Source: Fidelibacterota bacterium
GTDB lineage: Bacteria; Fidelibacterota; UBA8477; JABMPR01
Length of the DNA: 63,237 bases
Direction of reading: 5' to 3'
Assembly: GCA_018650795.1 (NCBI GenBank)
Contig: JABIFG010000203.1
Location: 1 to 63,237, forward strand
This document shows, in pieces, positions 24,316-32,281 of the stretch. The notes below the pieces were generated by a model. It saw only the letters and a program-made list of their open reading frames with translations. It was not told where the DNA came from and did not search any database. How positions within the stretch are numbered: the stretch's first letter is position 1; each line of letters begins with the position of its first letter. Both the position numbers and the translations under genes were made by a program.

Positions 24316-24753
24316 ATGGGGAATACTATCGTTGGTGTGTGGAAAATATTGACTGTCGTTTATGTGTCAGGTGGCGATGTCACGACCATTGATCCCGCAC
24401 TCCCCGGTCTCTTCATTTTTACCGAGGACCACTACAGTATGACCTGGATGCCAGGCAGGGTTCAACAAGAAGCCTATGCCGATCAATGGCACCCGAACGA
24501 TGCAGAGAAAGTTCAAAGTTACAATTCCATTGTGACTAATACGGGTGGCTATGAATTGTCTGGTTCGGAGTTAACTACCCATGTTGAGGTAGCAAAGACA
24601 CCAGCTTTTGTAGGTGGGAAAGCCGTTTATCAGTGCGATATCCAAGGTGATGTGATGCGCTTACAGATATTGGATAATGTGGCTCACGATGGTACCCGAG
24701 ATGAGGGCTACCTCAAATTTAAAACCATCCTCACCCTCCAAAGGGTTGAGTAA
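24316..24753 (+). CDS. Lipocalin-like domain protein
   Basis: I use ATG 24316, which opens GNTIVGVWKILTVVYVSGGD, the N-terminal strand of lipocalin-like proteins; an in-frame ATG at 24250 overlaps the NUDIX gene. The 145 residues alternate strands and contain GVWK, LFIFTEDHYSMTWM and EGYLKFKTILTLQRVE, which fit a calycin barrel. No signal peptide. Members of this small family are uncharacterised. It is close to the NUDIX gene (5 bases). Confidence 0.6.
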   Translation: MGNTIVGVWKILTVVYVSGGDVTTIDPALPGLFIFTEDHYSMTWMPGRVQQEAYADQWHPNDAEKVQSYNSIVTNTGGYELSGSELTTHVEVAKTPAFVGGKAVYQCDIQGDVMRLQILDNVAHDGTRDEGYLKFKTILTLQRVE

Positions 24754-24777
24754 GGCATTCGAAGGTTGAGGTGGTAT

Positions 24778-24883
24778 ACTGAGTTTATCGAAGTGCTCTC
24801 GAAACCTGGGGACTCTGAACTCACGGGCATTTCGAAAATTCAACGGAAAATTTACGAGCGGAGCCGAAGTGCTCAGTAAAGGC
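24778..24883. repeat. Degenerate dispersed palindrome pair before the alkyltransferase-like gene
   Basis: The complement of 24778-24796 reads GCACTTCGATAAACTCAGT and 24859-24883 contains CCGAAGTGCTCAGTAAAGGC; both are variants of the CTTCGAc..GCTCAGT core seen at 17771, 29879 and 32219. The region between stop 24753 and ATG 24913 holds nothing else I can name. Confidence 0.45.
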
Positions 24884-24912
24884 AAACTCAATGTCCAATA
24901 AATCAGGTCCAT

Positions 24913-25242
24913 ATGACCAAACAAAGTAAATGGGAACAGATTTATTCCGTGGTGAAGCAGATCCCTGTGGGTAAAGTTGCCACTTATGGGCAGATTGCCA
25001 CTCTGGCTGGTTATTACCGTCAAGCCCGACAAGTCGGCTATGCTCTCCATGCTGTTCCATCCGATGACATTCCCTGGCACCGAGTGATCAATGCCCAGGG
25101 TAAAATCAGTTTAAATCTGGAAATGGGTGGTGCCGTTCAACGGAAATTATTGGAGAGTGAGGGGGTAGTATTTACTGCTGCTGGTGTGATTCCCTTAAGA
25201 GAGTATCAATGGCAACCCAGCATAGATCCACTTGAAAGCTAG
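24913..25242 (+). CDS. Alkyltransferase-like (ATL) DNA repair protein
   Basis: A 109-residue protein of the methylated-DNA-protein-cysteine methyltransferase DNA-binding fold: VPVGK-like IPVGKVATYGQIATLAG, ARQVGYALHAVP, and the motif PWHRVINAQGKISL. The active-site Cys of MGMT (PCHRV) is Trp here, which defines the ATL subfamily. ATL proteins bind O6-alkylguanine and feed it to nucleotide excision repair without removing it. Its last bases overlap the convergent zinc-ribbon gene by 4. Confidence 0.88.
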   Translation: MTKQSKWEQIYSVVKQIPVGKVATYGQIATLAGYYRQARQVGYALHAVPSDDIPWHRVINAQGKISLNLEMGGAVQRKLLESEGVVFTAAGVIPLREYQWQPSIDPLES

Positions 25243-25601
25243 ATAGAATTCTTAGTTAAATGCCAACCATTACCGTGCTCACACTCATAGACGTTTAACT
25301 TGACACCCTGCTCCTTACGAAGATGGCCCGCTCGTCTTAGGGCGTCACGCTCAGTAGCATAGGACTCTTTCAAAGCACCGTCAGCACCACGACAGATTGT
25401 ACAGGTTTTGCTGGGGGTTTGCCGGTCTTCTGGAGAGAGATGCCAGAACCCACATTTAACACATTTGTAGGGAACCAGGTTATTTCCACCATAATTTTGA
25501 TTGGCATGCTTAGCTGCAGAATTAGCCTCGGCCTTTGAGTCATATTCCATCAATGGACGACCCGTTTTCTTGGCATTGCAGCTAGGGCTTTTTCTATTCA
25601 A
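25239..25601 (-). CDS. Small protein with two zinc-ribbon-like WHL repeats
   Basis: A 120-residue protein with an internal duplication. The first half runs EYDSKAEANSAAKHANQNYG then VPYKCVKCGFWHLSPEDR; the second has SYATERDALRRAGHLRKEQG then LNVYECEHGNGWHLTK, so both end in C..C/H.. followed by WHL. Between the halves lies CTICRG. It also has an Arg/Lys-rich start (MNRKSPSCNAKKTGRP). Zinc binding and nucleic acid contact are plausible from cysteine spacing, but I recognise no characterised family. It shares 4 bases with the ATL gene, so a stress or DNA-related context is possible. Confidence 0.6.
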   Translation of the reverse strand: MNRKSPSCNAKKTGRPLMEYDSKAEANSAAKHANQNYGGNNLVPYKCVKCGFWHLSPEDRQTPSKTCTICRGADGALKESYATERDALRRAGHLRKEQGVKLNVYECEHGNGWHLTKNSI

Positions 25602-25683
25602 ATGAATCTCCTGGGGTTGGTGCTTAATCTAAAGATTAATATCAAGAAATAAACATGAACATCACCTGTACGGTGTAAATAAA

Positions 25684-25709
25684 AAAGCCCCGAATTAATC
25701 CGGGGCTTT
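25684..25709 (-). terminator. Intrinsic terminator for the DUF2723 gene
   Basis: AAAGCCCCG (25684-25692) and CGGGGCTTT (25701-25709) pair perfectly over 9 bases around an 8-base loop. On the minus strand it is followed by TTTATTT, 29 bases after the DUF2723 stop; on the plus strand it is also T-flanked. It probably terminates the minus-strand gene at 25739-28879. Confidence 0.7.
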
Positions 25710-25738
25710 GAGTTTATTTTGCATATCAGGATAGCAAA

Positions 25739-28700
25739 TTATGAATCTGTCGAGTCGACCTTTAGCTTAGTGACCATATCCTGGAGGGTACGTGTTTCTC
25801 TAGCCATGGGTGCCAGTGTAGCCAGACGAGTGACCCATTCTTCCCCCTCAATGGCGTTACCATCTTTCACATAGGCACGAGCAATCTCATAGATGAGCTG
25901 TGCATTCATGGGAGCCTCCATGCTAAGAGGAAGCAAGATTTCCAGGCTTCTCTCAGTCTCGTCAAAGAGGTCATTCCAGATGGAAGCAACCTTGACCCGT
26001 TCCATGAGAGGTACATTTTCACGGCCGTGCTTAAAGGCATTTTCCATATAGCGATAGGCGCTGGAATCATCTTCAAGCTGGTAATACATCTGAGCTATTT
26101 GAAGATAGAGATCCATATATGTCACAGGGATGGTTTCATCAGGAACCAGTTCGTCCATTTTATGGAGAACATGTAGTGCCTTTTCACGATTCTCGTCACC
26201 CTCAAGTCCATATTCATATACGAGCTGGAGGAAACCCTTGCGGTAATTTTGCAATAGACGCTGGACATTGGGTGGATAGTAAACTTCAGGATCATCCAGG
26301 TTGGTATAGCGATAGGTATCAATGATTTTATCATACATGACATCCACATCAATACTCAAACCAACTTTATAGGGCATCAGTTGATAAGCCTGTCCATCCA
26401 TCCGCAGGAATTCTCCCAGACCAATCTGATTGCTGGGCGATACGGTCACTGCAAAGTATATGGGTTGTTTCCACTCATTCATCCGCAAGATGTCAAAAAT
26501 CATGATATCCTGTACTCTGAGACCACCCATGAGTTTGCCGGTTTGCTGATTTTTTTGGCGAGAGATTGTTGGCTGCAAATTCCAGGTAATTCCAGCTGAG
26601 CCTTGTTCCAGTGACCCAGATTCTGGCTTATCCAGAAAAGTCGTTGGCCCAGGAATAGTCATCTCCCGTTCTTCCCATCTCCATAGACCCATGCCTTCAA
26701 TTTCTTCATCTTCCAGACTAATGGGAACTTTCGGTTCCATGTTTTTCAATTGTTTGATGTACCAGGGTGTATTCAACAGGCTCAAGTTGACCACCCTCAC
26801 ATCCTTACGAATACCCTCTACCTCCTGTAAATACCAGAGTGGGAAGGTATCGTTATCTCCATTTGTAAAAATGATCGCATCGGGCTCGCAGGTATTAAGC
26901 AAGTTATAGGAATATTCCCAGGCGACATAGTTTCCAGAACGATCATGGGTATGATAGTTGGCTTTAAGCATATTCGCTGGTGCAACCAGTAGCATAATTG
27001 CCACAGCTGAACCCAGAAAGACAGGAGAATCTTTACGCCAGTCTTTGAGTTTTTCTAGAATGGCAGCCGCTCCAATTCCTATCCAGATCGCGAAGGCGTA
27101 AAACGACCCGACATATGAATAGTCTCGCTCTCGAGGTTGTGGATCATCCTGGTTCAGGTAAAGCAGAATAGCAAAACCCGTCAACATGAACAGTGCGAGC
27201 ACAGCGAATGCTCGTCGCGAATCCCTGGAGAAATGATGCCCGAGACCTGCCAAACCCAGGAGGAATGGTATAGCCCAGAGTTGAGAAATATCGGACTTGT
27301 CTCCATCGCGACCCCAGAATTGCCATTTGAAGTAGCGGATATACATATGGTTTATCTGATATCGCCAGAAGAATTCTGAATTTGACCGGTAACCGTTGGT
27401 AATAACGCTCAAGTTATTCATACGTTGATTGACATCGCGTCCACCAACGCCCACCACAACCTGGTCTCCATTGATAGAAACAACTTCACCAATTTTGCCG
27501 GTACTGTTTATTTTGACAACACGACCAGGAGTTGCTGTATTTCTGTTAAGTGGCTTCTCACCCCAGCGATCACGATAAAACATGGGATAACTTCCATATT
27601 GTTCACGTTCCAGATAGGAAACAGCTCGTGAAACAGTTTCTGGGTCATTTTCATCAATGTTTGGGTTCTGAGCTGAGCGGATAAAGATGGTTTCATAGGA
27701 AGTGAAACCCACTAGGACCATGAGAAGCGCCATAATTGACAGTCTGACCTCAGTCGCCCGGGATTTAAATATGGATGGAGCAAAATAGATCACAGCCATA
27801 AGAATAAGAATGCTGACTGTAAATGTGGCTCCAATAGCTGAAACCGCATTGTCAGTATTCATAATATTGCCCATGATATTGGCCAGCTTGGGCATACCCT
27901 TGATAATGCCAAGATAGATGATGAGATAAGAAGCACCAGCTGCTCCCATGAGTAGAACCTGTTTCCAGAAGCGCCCACGTCGTTCACCTTTAAAAACCTG
28001 GGATAGACCCCAGAGTCCACCACCAGTAATAGTGGCAAAGATCACCCCGAGAACCAAGAGCTTTGAGCTCAATTCGCTTGAGGATAGACGCAGGTATTCC
28101 CCTGAGGTGGCGGGCAATGCCATTTCGATACCAATCAGAATAGCGATAGCCATAACCCCGATCACAGCGAGCATATGAACCATCATCTCAACACCATCAT
28201 CTTTGGGATTGAGCTTCATATACATAATGAGGGCGATAAACGGAATGGTAAGCAGGTTGAGCATGTGGACTGAAATAGCCAGCCCCATCATATAGGAAAT
28301 GATAAGTATGTAACGTGAGCCGGCACCACCTTCATCCACTTTTTCAGACCATTTGAGAATAAGCCATACTACAATGGCTGTAAAAAAGATACTCATGGAA
28401 TAGACTTCTGCTTCCACAGCGTTAAACCAGTGGCTATCTGAAAAGGCCAGAGTGAGAGAACCTACCAGACCTCCACCGTAGGCAATCCACCGGTCCGTTG
28501 CATCCTTAACTTTCCCACGCCATTCGACGACAAGACGTACAATGATGAGGAAAAGAAACATGTTGGCAAATGATGTGGCCAGGGGTGACAGGAGGTTAAT
28601 ACGATAAGCGATATTATGAAACTGAGGTTCATTCAATATAGGATCAAGGGCTGCGCCACCTGTGATGGGAAGCATTGAAATGACCCGACCCAGCAGGAGA

Positions 28701-28879
28701 TAAAGTGGTGAGCCAGGAGGGTGGGGAACACTCAGCGTGTGTGAAACAGCTATAAATTCACCACAATCCCAGAACGAAACCGTCGGCGCCATGGTGTCCA
28801 GGTAGATCAGAAAGGTGAATACCAGCACAAAAAGCGCTATGAGTGTTTTCACCATGTCACGAGGTTTAAGAAAATCCAT
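25739..28879 (-). CDS. DUF2723 (GT117-like) membrane protein with C-terminal TPR region
   Basis: A 1046-residue protein. The N-terminal half has about ten to twelve membrane spans and opens with the DUF2723 signature TMAPTVSFWDCGEFIAVSHT followed by VPHPPGSPLYLLLGRVIS. The soluble part contains FTNGDNDTFPLWYLQEVEGI, QDDPQPRERDYSYVGSFYAF and NTPWYIKQLKN, also typical of the family. The end (about 860-1046) has TPR-like helices (YMDLYLQIAQMYYQLEDDSSAYRYMENAFKHG, read in part). DUF2723 proteins are common in Bacteroidetes and relatives and are classed as GT-C type glycosyltransferases (GT117); the acceptor is not known. A terminator follows. Single-gene transcript. Confidence 0.82.
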   Translation of the reverse strand: MDFLKPRDMVKTLIALFVLVFTFLIYLDTMAPTVSFWDCGEFIAVSHTLSVPHPPGSPLYLLLGRVISMLPITGGAALDPILNEPQFHNIAYRINLLSPLATSFANMFLFLIIVRLVVEWRGKVKDATDRWIAYGGGLVGSLTLAFSDSHWFNAVEAEVYSMSIFFTAIVVWLILKWSEKVDEGGAGSRYILIISYMMGLAISVHMLNLLTIPFIALIMYMKLNPKDDGVEMMVHMLAVIGVMAIAILIGIEMALPATSGEYLRLSSSELSSKLLVLGVIFATITGGGLWGLSQVFKGERRGRFWKQVLLMGAAGASYLIIYLGIIKGMPKLANIMGNIMNTDNAVSAIGATFTVSILILMAVIYFAPSIFKSRATEVRLSIMALLMVLVGFTSYETIFIRSAQNPNIDENDPETVSRAVSYLEREQYGSYPMFYRDRWGEKPLNRNTATPGRVVKINSTGKIGEVVSINGDQVVVGVGGRDVNQRMNNLSVITNGYRSNSEFFWRYQINHMYIRYFKWQFWGRDGDKSDISQLWAIPFLLGLAGLGHHFSRDSRRAFAVLALFMLTGFAILLYLNQDDPQPRERDYSYVGSFYAFAIWIGIGAAAILEKLKDWRKDSPVFLGSAVAIMLLVAPANMLKANYHTHDRSGNYVAWEYSYNLLNTCEPDAIIFTNGDNDTFPLWYLQEVEGIRKDVRVVNLSLLNTPWYIKQLKNMEPKVPISLEDEEIEGMGLWRWEEREMTIPGPTTFLDKPESGSLEQGSAGITWNLQPTISRQKNQQTGKLMGGLRVQDIMIFDILRMNEWKQPIYFAVTVSPSNQIGLGEFLRMDGQAYQLMPYKVGLSIDVDVMYDKIIDTYRYTNLDDPEVYYPPNVQRLLQNYRKGFLQLVYEYGLEGDENREKALHVLHKMDELVPDETIPVTYMDLYLQIAQMYYQLEDDSSAYRYMENAFKHGRENVPLMERVKVASIWNDLFDETERSLEILLPLSMEAPMNAQLIYEIARAYVKDGNAIEGEEWVTRLATLAPMARETRTLQDMVTKLKVDSTDS

Positions 28880-28881
28880 TG

Positions 28882-29082
28882 TTAATCCTTTTTCAATTCA
28901 AACGTGTAGGTACCACGGTCAATTTTATAATCTAATTGCGCCGGTATAGCTTTTGGAATGGGAGCATGTGTCCCGCCGGCTCCATCTATGTAATTTTCAA
29001 TACTTTCCCTCACCCATTCGGGCAAGGCCAGCCAATATATATGGATTGAAGTCTGATACCAAGACGATGTTCCTGGAAGCTT
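28882..29082 (-). other. Start-less coding-like segment, possible gene remnant
   Basis: On the minus strand the 66 codons from 29082 to 28885 are free of stops and then end in TAA (28882-28884). They translate as KLPGTSSWYQTSIHIYWLALP, then EWVRESIENYIDGAGGTHAP and PIPKAIPAQLDYKIDRGTYTFELKKD in overlapping pieces. The composition is protein-like (W, Y, I, and a regular strand pattern), yet there is no ATG, only TTG and GTG codons in the first third. The DUF2723 start lies 5 bases beyond the stop. I do not recognise a family. It may be the C-terminal remnant of a lost gene or use a rare start. Confidence 0.35.
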
Positions 29083-29104
29083 TTATGATGAATTTGAAAT
29101 ACAG

Positions 29105-29863
29105 TTAGGGTTTACTCAGCTCAAATAGAGCAATACCTGTAGCCATGGCAGCATTAAGTGATTCCCCTGACCCAGGCTTTTCGATGGTAAGCGGGCTTGA
29201 GATCTTTAGCAGGTCTTGATCAACACCATGTGCCTCAGAACCCACAATGAGAAAAAGGGGTTCCTCCCGTTTGAATGTTTGCAATGATGTGCCTTGCATA
29301 TGCAGAGCAGCTACTTCACCACCAGCAGCTTTCCATTCCTGAGCACTTGACAAAAGATCAGTGGATGTATGCAAATTTAAGGTGCCGATTGCTCCCATAC
29401 TGCCTCGTACAACTTTTGGGCTATAGGGGTCCACACAGTCTGGTCCCAGGAGTATATCATGGATGCCAAACCAGAGGGCAGATCTGAAAATGGTGCCCAT
29501 ATTGCCTGGGTCAGAGAGACGATCCAGAACCAGAAGAATTTTTGTGTTTTTAATATTTGGTTCATCAGGAGTTGCTGGAATACGGGCGATGCATATGATC
29601 CCCTGAGGGCTTTTACTGTCAGAGATTTGCTCGATTTGAACAGGCGTAGCTTCGAAATGCTTTACATTTGAAGGAATCGGGAATTTTTCAAATTGCTTCG
29701 ATGTAATGCAGGCAATAACCTCCAGATTGGAGTGAAGTGCTTCCTGGCATAACCTGACACCTTCCAGTAAAAAAAGTCCTTCCTGTTTCCGGAATTTGGA
29801 CCGCTTGAGTGCACGATAACTGGCAGTTTGTGCATTGGTCAGGAGTGAGGGAAGGCTATTCAT
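29105..29863 (-). CDS. TrmH/SpoU family RNA methyltransferase
   Basis: A 252-residue SPOUT methyltransferase. N-terminal: substrate-binding ALKRSKFRKQEGLFLLEGVRL; then the three family blocks VLDRLSDPGNMGTIFRSALWFG, PLFLIVGSEAHGVD and SGESLNAAMATGIALFEL, which build the knotted SAM site. RlmB-like enzymes 2'-O-methylate 23S rRNA G2251; other members act on tRNA, so the exact target is open. The gap to the next gene downstream (29864-29888) is the dispersed palindrome that also forms the end of hisS. It is divergent from nothing; hisS is on the same strand upstream. Confidence 0.88.
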   Translation of the reverse strand: MNSLPSLLTNAQTASYRALKRSKFRKQEGLFLLEGVRLCQEALHSNLEVIACITSKQFEKFPIPSNVKHFEATPVQIEQISDSKSPQGIICIARIPATPDEPNIKNTKILLVLDRLSDPGNMGTIFRSALWFGIHDILLGPDCVDPYSPKVVRGSMGAIGTLNLHTSTDLLSSAQEWKAAGGEVAALHMQGTSLQTFKREEPLFLIVGSEAHGVDQDLLKISSPLTIEKPGSGESLNAAMATGIALFELSKP

Positions 29864-29872
29864 TCAACAAAA

Positions 29873-29899
29873 TCATCCTTCGACAGGCTCAGGATGACA
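29873..29899. repeat. Dispersed palindrome that supplies the hisS stop codon
   Basis: TCATCCTTCGACAGGCTCAGGATGACA is near-symmetric: outer TCATCC/GGATGA arms around the core TTCGACAGGCTCA. On the minus strand it contains the last two codons of hisS (TCA TCC) and its TGA stop (29889-29891). So the element inserted or evolved at the very end of the hisS coding region. The same core occurs at 17771, 24778 and 32219. Confidence 0.7.
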
Positions 29900-31160
29900 C
29901 AGCTTTATTAATCTTCGTAACAACGGCTTCAAATGCGACAGCTTCCTGTTCACCGGAGTCGAAATTTTTAAGCTGGACCACTCCCTGGCCAAGCTCCTCT
30001 TCACCAAGGATGGCTACATAGCGTGCTTCCTGTCGATTGGCTTCACGCATTTGAGCTTTCATACTTCTACGCAGGGTATCCGTATCACATTTCAGTCCGG
30101 CGCTCCGCCACTTATTGATAAGTTTTGAAGCAGGAAGTCTTATCTCATCACTTTTAACAATAAGAAAAAGATCCAATCCGGAATCGGTCTGCATGGGTTG
30201 CAGTGCCTCCACAACCAATAAGAGTCTCTCAATACCAGAAGCCCAACCAATAGCTGGTACATCCTGACCACCTAGCTCTTTAACCAGATCGTTGTAGCGA
30301 CCCCCGCCACAGATGGCATCCTGTGCACCAAGCGCATCGCTGGTAAATTCAAAAATTGTATGGGTATAATAATCCAGTCCACGAACCAGTAGATCATCCT
30401 GCACATATGGAATATCCATTGCTTCCAGCATCTTCAGGACTTCAGCATAGTGGGTCGCTGAAGCCTCATTGAGGCACTCACGAATTTTTGGGGCGTCCCG
30501 CACAAGTTCTTTGTCATTGGGAGCCTTACTATCCAAAATCCGCAGAGGATTTGATTCAAAACGCTGTTGGCTGGTTTCAGATAGTGAGCTTAGGTGTGGT
30601 CTCAAATATTCCTGGAGTGAGTTGCGATAGATTGCTCGACTTTCACTATCGCCGACACTATTAATTTTAAGCGTTACAGACTTCTCAATACCCAGTTCTT
30701 TAAGAATGGCATAAAACAGTGCGATCATCTCAGCATCCTGTTCAGGATGAGGTGAGCCGATTGCTTCAGCCCCAAATTGCCAGAATTGACGATAACGACC
30801 TTTTTGGGGACGTTCCTGACGAAACATGGGTCCTTCATACCAGAGTTTCTGCAGCGGAGAAATTTGCTGAAGATTATTCTGAATATAACTACGTACCACA
30901 CCTGCTGTGAGCTCAGGACGCAGGGTCAATGCGGTTTTACTCATATCAGAGAAGGAGTACATCTCTTTGGAAACTATATCGGTATCTTCACCCACGCCAC
31001 GGGCGAACAACTCAGTTTTTTCAAAAATTGGTGGACGAATCTCACCATAAGCATAGCTATTCATGACATGCTTAACGACGCGCTCCAGGGCTTGCCATTG
31101 TTTTGCCTCTACCGGGAGTATATCGTTAACACCTTTTACACGTTGAACTTTTTGTGGCAT
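29889..31160 (-). CDS. hisS: Histidyl-tRNA synthetase
   Basis: A 423-residue class II synthetase: motif 1 region RGVNDILP-like KGVNDILPVEAKQW at the start, EIRPPIFEKTELFARGVG, motif 2 RQERPQKGRYRQFWQFG, then VRGLDYYTHTIFEF and GGGRYNDLVKELGG (HisA/HisB), and an anticodon-binding C-terminal domain. Length is standard. The C-terminus ends ...NKAVSS, where the last codons and stop come from a dispersed palindrome, suggesting the original end was replaced. The toxin-antitoxin pair lies 59 bases upstream on the same strand. Confidence 0.97.
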   Translation of the reverse strand: MPQKVQRVKGVNDILPVEAKQWQALERVVKHVMNSYAYGEIRPPIFEKTELFARGVGEDTDIVSKEMYSFSDMSKTALTLRPELTAGVVRSYIQNNLQQISPLQKLWYEGPMFRQERPQKGRYRQFWQFGAEAIGSPHPEQDAEMIALFYAILKELGIEKSVTLKINSVGDSESRAIYRNSLQEYLRPHLSSLSETSQQRFESNPLRILDSKAPNDKELVRDAPKIRECLNEASATHYAEVLKMLEAMDIPYVQDDLLVRGLDYYTHTIFEFTSDALGAQDAICGGGRYNDLVKELGGQDVPAIGWASGIERLLLVVEALQPMQTDSGLDLFLIVKSDEIRLPASKLINKWRSAGLKCDTDTLRRSMKAQMREANRQEARYVAILGEEELGQGVVQLKNFDSGEQEAVAFEAVVTKINKAVSS

Positions 31161-31219
31161 GACTAGATAGCTTTCATCTTTGGGTTTATTTCACCAGCTA
31201 TACAATATAGAATTGAGTC

Positions 31220-31477
31220 TTAATGATAGATGTTTTTTCTATGGCCTACTTTTACTATCGTAATGAGCAATAACTGGTCACGAATTTCATAGAGAATGCG
31301 ATACTTCCCGTACCGTAAGCGATATTTCTCCTGGCGGGATAACTTGGTTGATTGCCGAGGTCTGGAGTCGCTGGCTAAATCACATATTCGATCCAAAATC
31401 TTAACAACATTCTTTCTTGGAAGGTGTCGAAGATCTTTTTTAACTGACTTTTTAAATTCAATCTTATAAAATACCAT
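31220..31477 (-). CDS. RelE/ParE superfamily toxin
   Basis: An 85-residue mRNA interferase-like protein: FYKIEFKKSVKKDLRHLPRKNVVKIL, DSRPRQSTKLSRQEKYRLRYGKYRILYEIRDQLLLITIVKVGHRKNIY read in parts. The RLRYGKYRILYEI strand and VGHRKNIY end are the RelE/RelB-partner signature, with Lys/Arg residues that contact RNA in the ribosome. It overlaps the antitoxin gene by 14 bases, so the two are co-expressed. The whole pair is 480 bases and could be laterally acquired. Confidence 0.88.
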   Translation of the reverse strand: MVFYKIEFKKSVKKDLRHLPRKNVVKILDRICDLASDSRPRQSTKLSRQEKYRLRYGKYRILYEIRDQLLLITIVKVGHRKNIYH

Positions 31478-31697
31478 CTCGTTTCAATTCTTGAACAAAA
31501 GTTTCATAATCCAATGTTGGTTCGTCAATGCGGCTACGAAAGGCTTCCAGGTCCTCTGCGTCCCGAAACAAATCAGAGCGCAAAGTATCATTGATGATCT
31601 GGGAAATAGAAAGGGATGTTTCTATAGATTTTAATCTCAGTGCTTTGTGAATGGTGGGCTCTAGATAAACGGTTGCCCGGGTTGATAGTTTTTTCAT
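31464..31697 (-). CDS. Ribbon-helix-helix antitoxin
   Basis: A 77-residue protein with the strand-helix-helix start STRATVYLEPTIHKALRLKSIETSLSISQIIND (in parts) of RHH DNA-binding proteins and an acidic C-terminal half (EDLEAFRSRIDEPTLDYETF) that would wrap the toxin. Start at ATG 31697 after GGAGGAGG. It should bind the operator region that overlaps the promoter immediately upstream and repress the operon together with the toxin. Confidence 0.87.
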   Translation of the reverse strand: MKKLSTRATVYLEPTIHKALRLKSIETSLSISQIINDTLRSDLFRDAEDLEAFRSRIDEPTLDYETFVQELKRDGIL

Positions 31698-31699
31698 GT

Positions 31700-31731
31700 G
31701 CTATCCTCCTCCAGATAGAATGGAAGATAGC
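31700..31731 (-). promoter_or_regulatory. Inverted repeat, candidate antitoxin operator
   Basis: GCTATCcTCC (31700-31709) and GGAaGATAGC (31722-31731) form an imperfect inverted repeat that overlaps the ribosome binding site and -10 hexamer of the toxin-antitoxin operon. An additional perfect 8-base palindrome TAACGTTA lies at 31736-31743 inside the promoter spacer. Both suit a ribbon-helix-helix repressor. Confidence 0.55.
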
Positions 31732-31752
31732 AACGTAACGTTATAGCGTCAA
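31724..31752 (-). promoter_or_regulatory. Sigma-70-type promoter of the toxin-antitoxin operon
   Basis: On the minus strand TTGACG (31752-31747) is followed after exactly 17 bases by TATCTT (31729-31724). The start codon is 27 bases further on (31697), with GGAGGAGG between. This is one of the clearest promoter-like sequences in the window. Confidence 0.65.
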
Positions 31753-31816
31753 GACGTTTTCTTGATTTAAGCTACCGATGGCGTCGACCTAAGTTGCTTT
31801 AACATTAGTAGCTATA

Positions 31817-32074
31817 TTACGCTTCTTCTTCTGGCTCAAAATCAATGGCTTCCAAGACAGCTTTGGCCTCTTCAAGCTTTTCTGGTGGAACCAACAGAGT
31901 CGCCTGGTTTTCAGGGAGAGAGACTGAGTGGGCTCCCAGACCTGAAGCCAGCATGCTGCGTTTAATTTCGCAAGGGACATCTGCATTACGCAAAGCTTCA
32001 CAGAGCATCTCTGCAGTAATATCTCCATTTACAGTTCGCAGTTTGACCCATGCTTTTTCAGTCGATTTATTCAT
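31817..32074 (-). CDS. DUF2007 (putative signal-transducing) domain protein
   Basis: I start at ATG 32074, which has GGGAGG six bases before it; a longer in-frame start at 32218 lacks one. The 85 residues read WVKLRTVNGDITAEMLCEAL, RNADVPCEIKRSMLASGLG, PENQATLLVPPEKLEEAKAVLEAI, matching the DUF2007 beta-alpha-beta fold (PII-like domain) found beside many metabolic genes; no function is proven. It is a single gene divergent from the radical SAM gene, with 332 bases between them. Confidence 0.75.
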   Translation of the reverse strand: MNKSTEKAWVKLRTVNGDITAEMLCEALRNADVPCEIKRSMLASGLGAHSVSLPENQATLLVPPEKLEEAKAVLEAIDFEPEEEA

Positions 32075-32216
32075 TATGACCTCCCAATTATTGTTAATAG
32101 TTAAAATTAACCCAAAACATATCATTTTCCTTGTTGATTTCCCAACTGGGGCACGATATATCAACTCCAGCCTGGAAACTCGCTGTAATCCCAACAAAAT
32201 GACAAAACCGATTTTC

Positions 32217-32237
32217 ACACTTCGACGGGCTCAGTGT
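32217..32237. repeat. Dispersed palindrome, CTTCGACGGGCTCAG type
   Basis: ACACTTCGACGGGCTCAGTGT: outer ACAC/GTGT arms around the TTCGAC...GCTCA core that recurs at 17771, 24778 and 29879. It lies in the divergent gap before the radical SAM gene. Confidence 0.65.
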
Positions 32238-32281
32238 CCCATACCAAACTAGTTTCAGCCTCCTCTCTGAAGATCAGCCGA

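Noticed and set aside
25740..28880. Plus-strand frames opposite the DUF2723 gene
   Set aside because: They are antisense shadows of one long coding region with no domains or ribosome sites.
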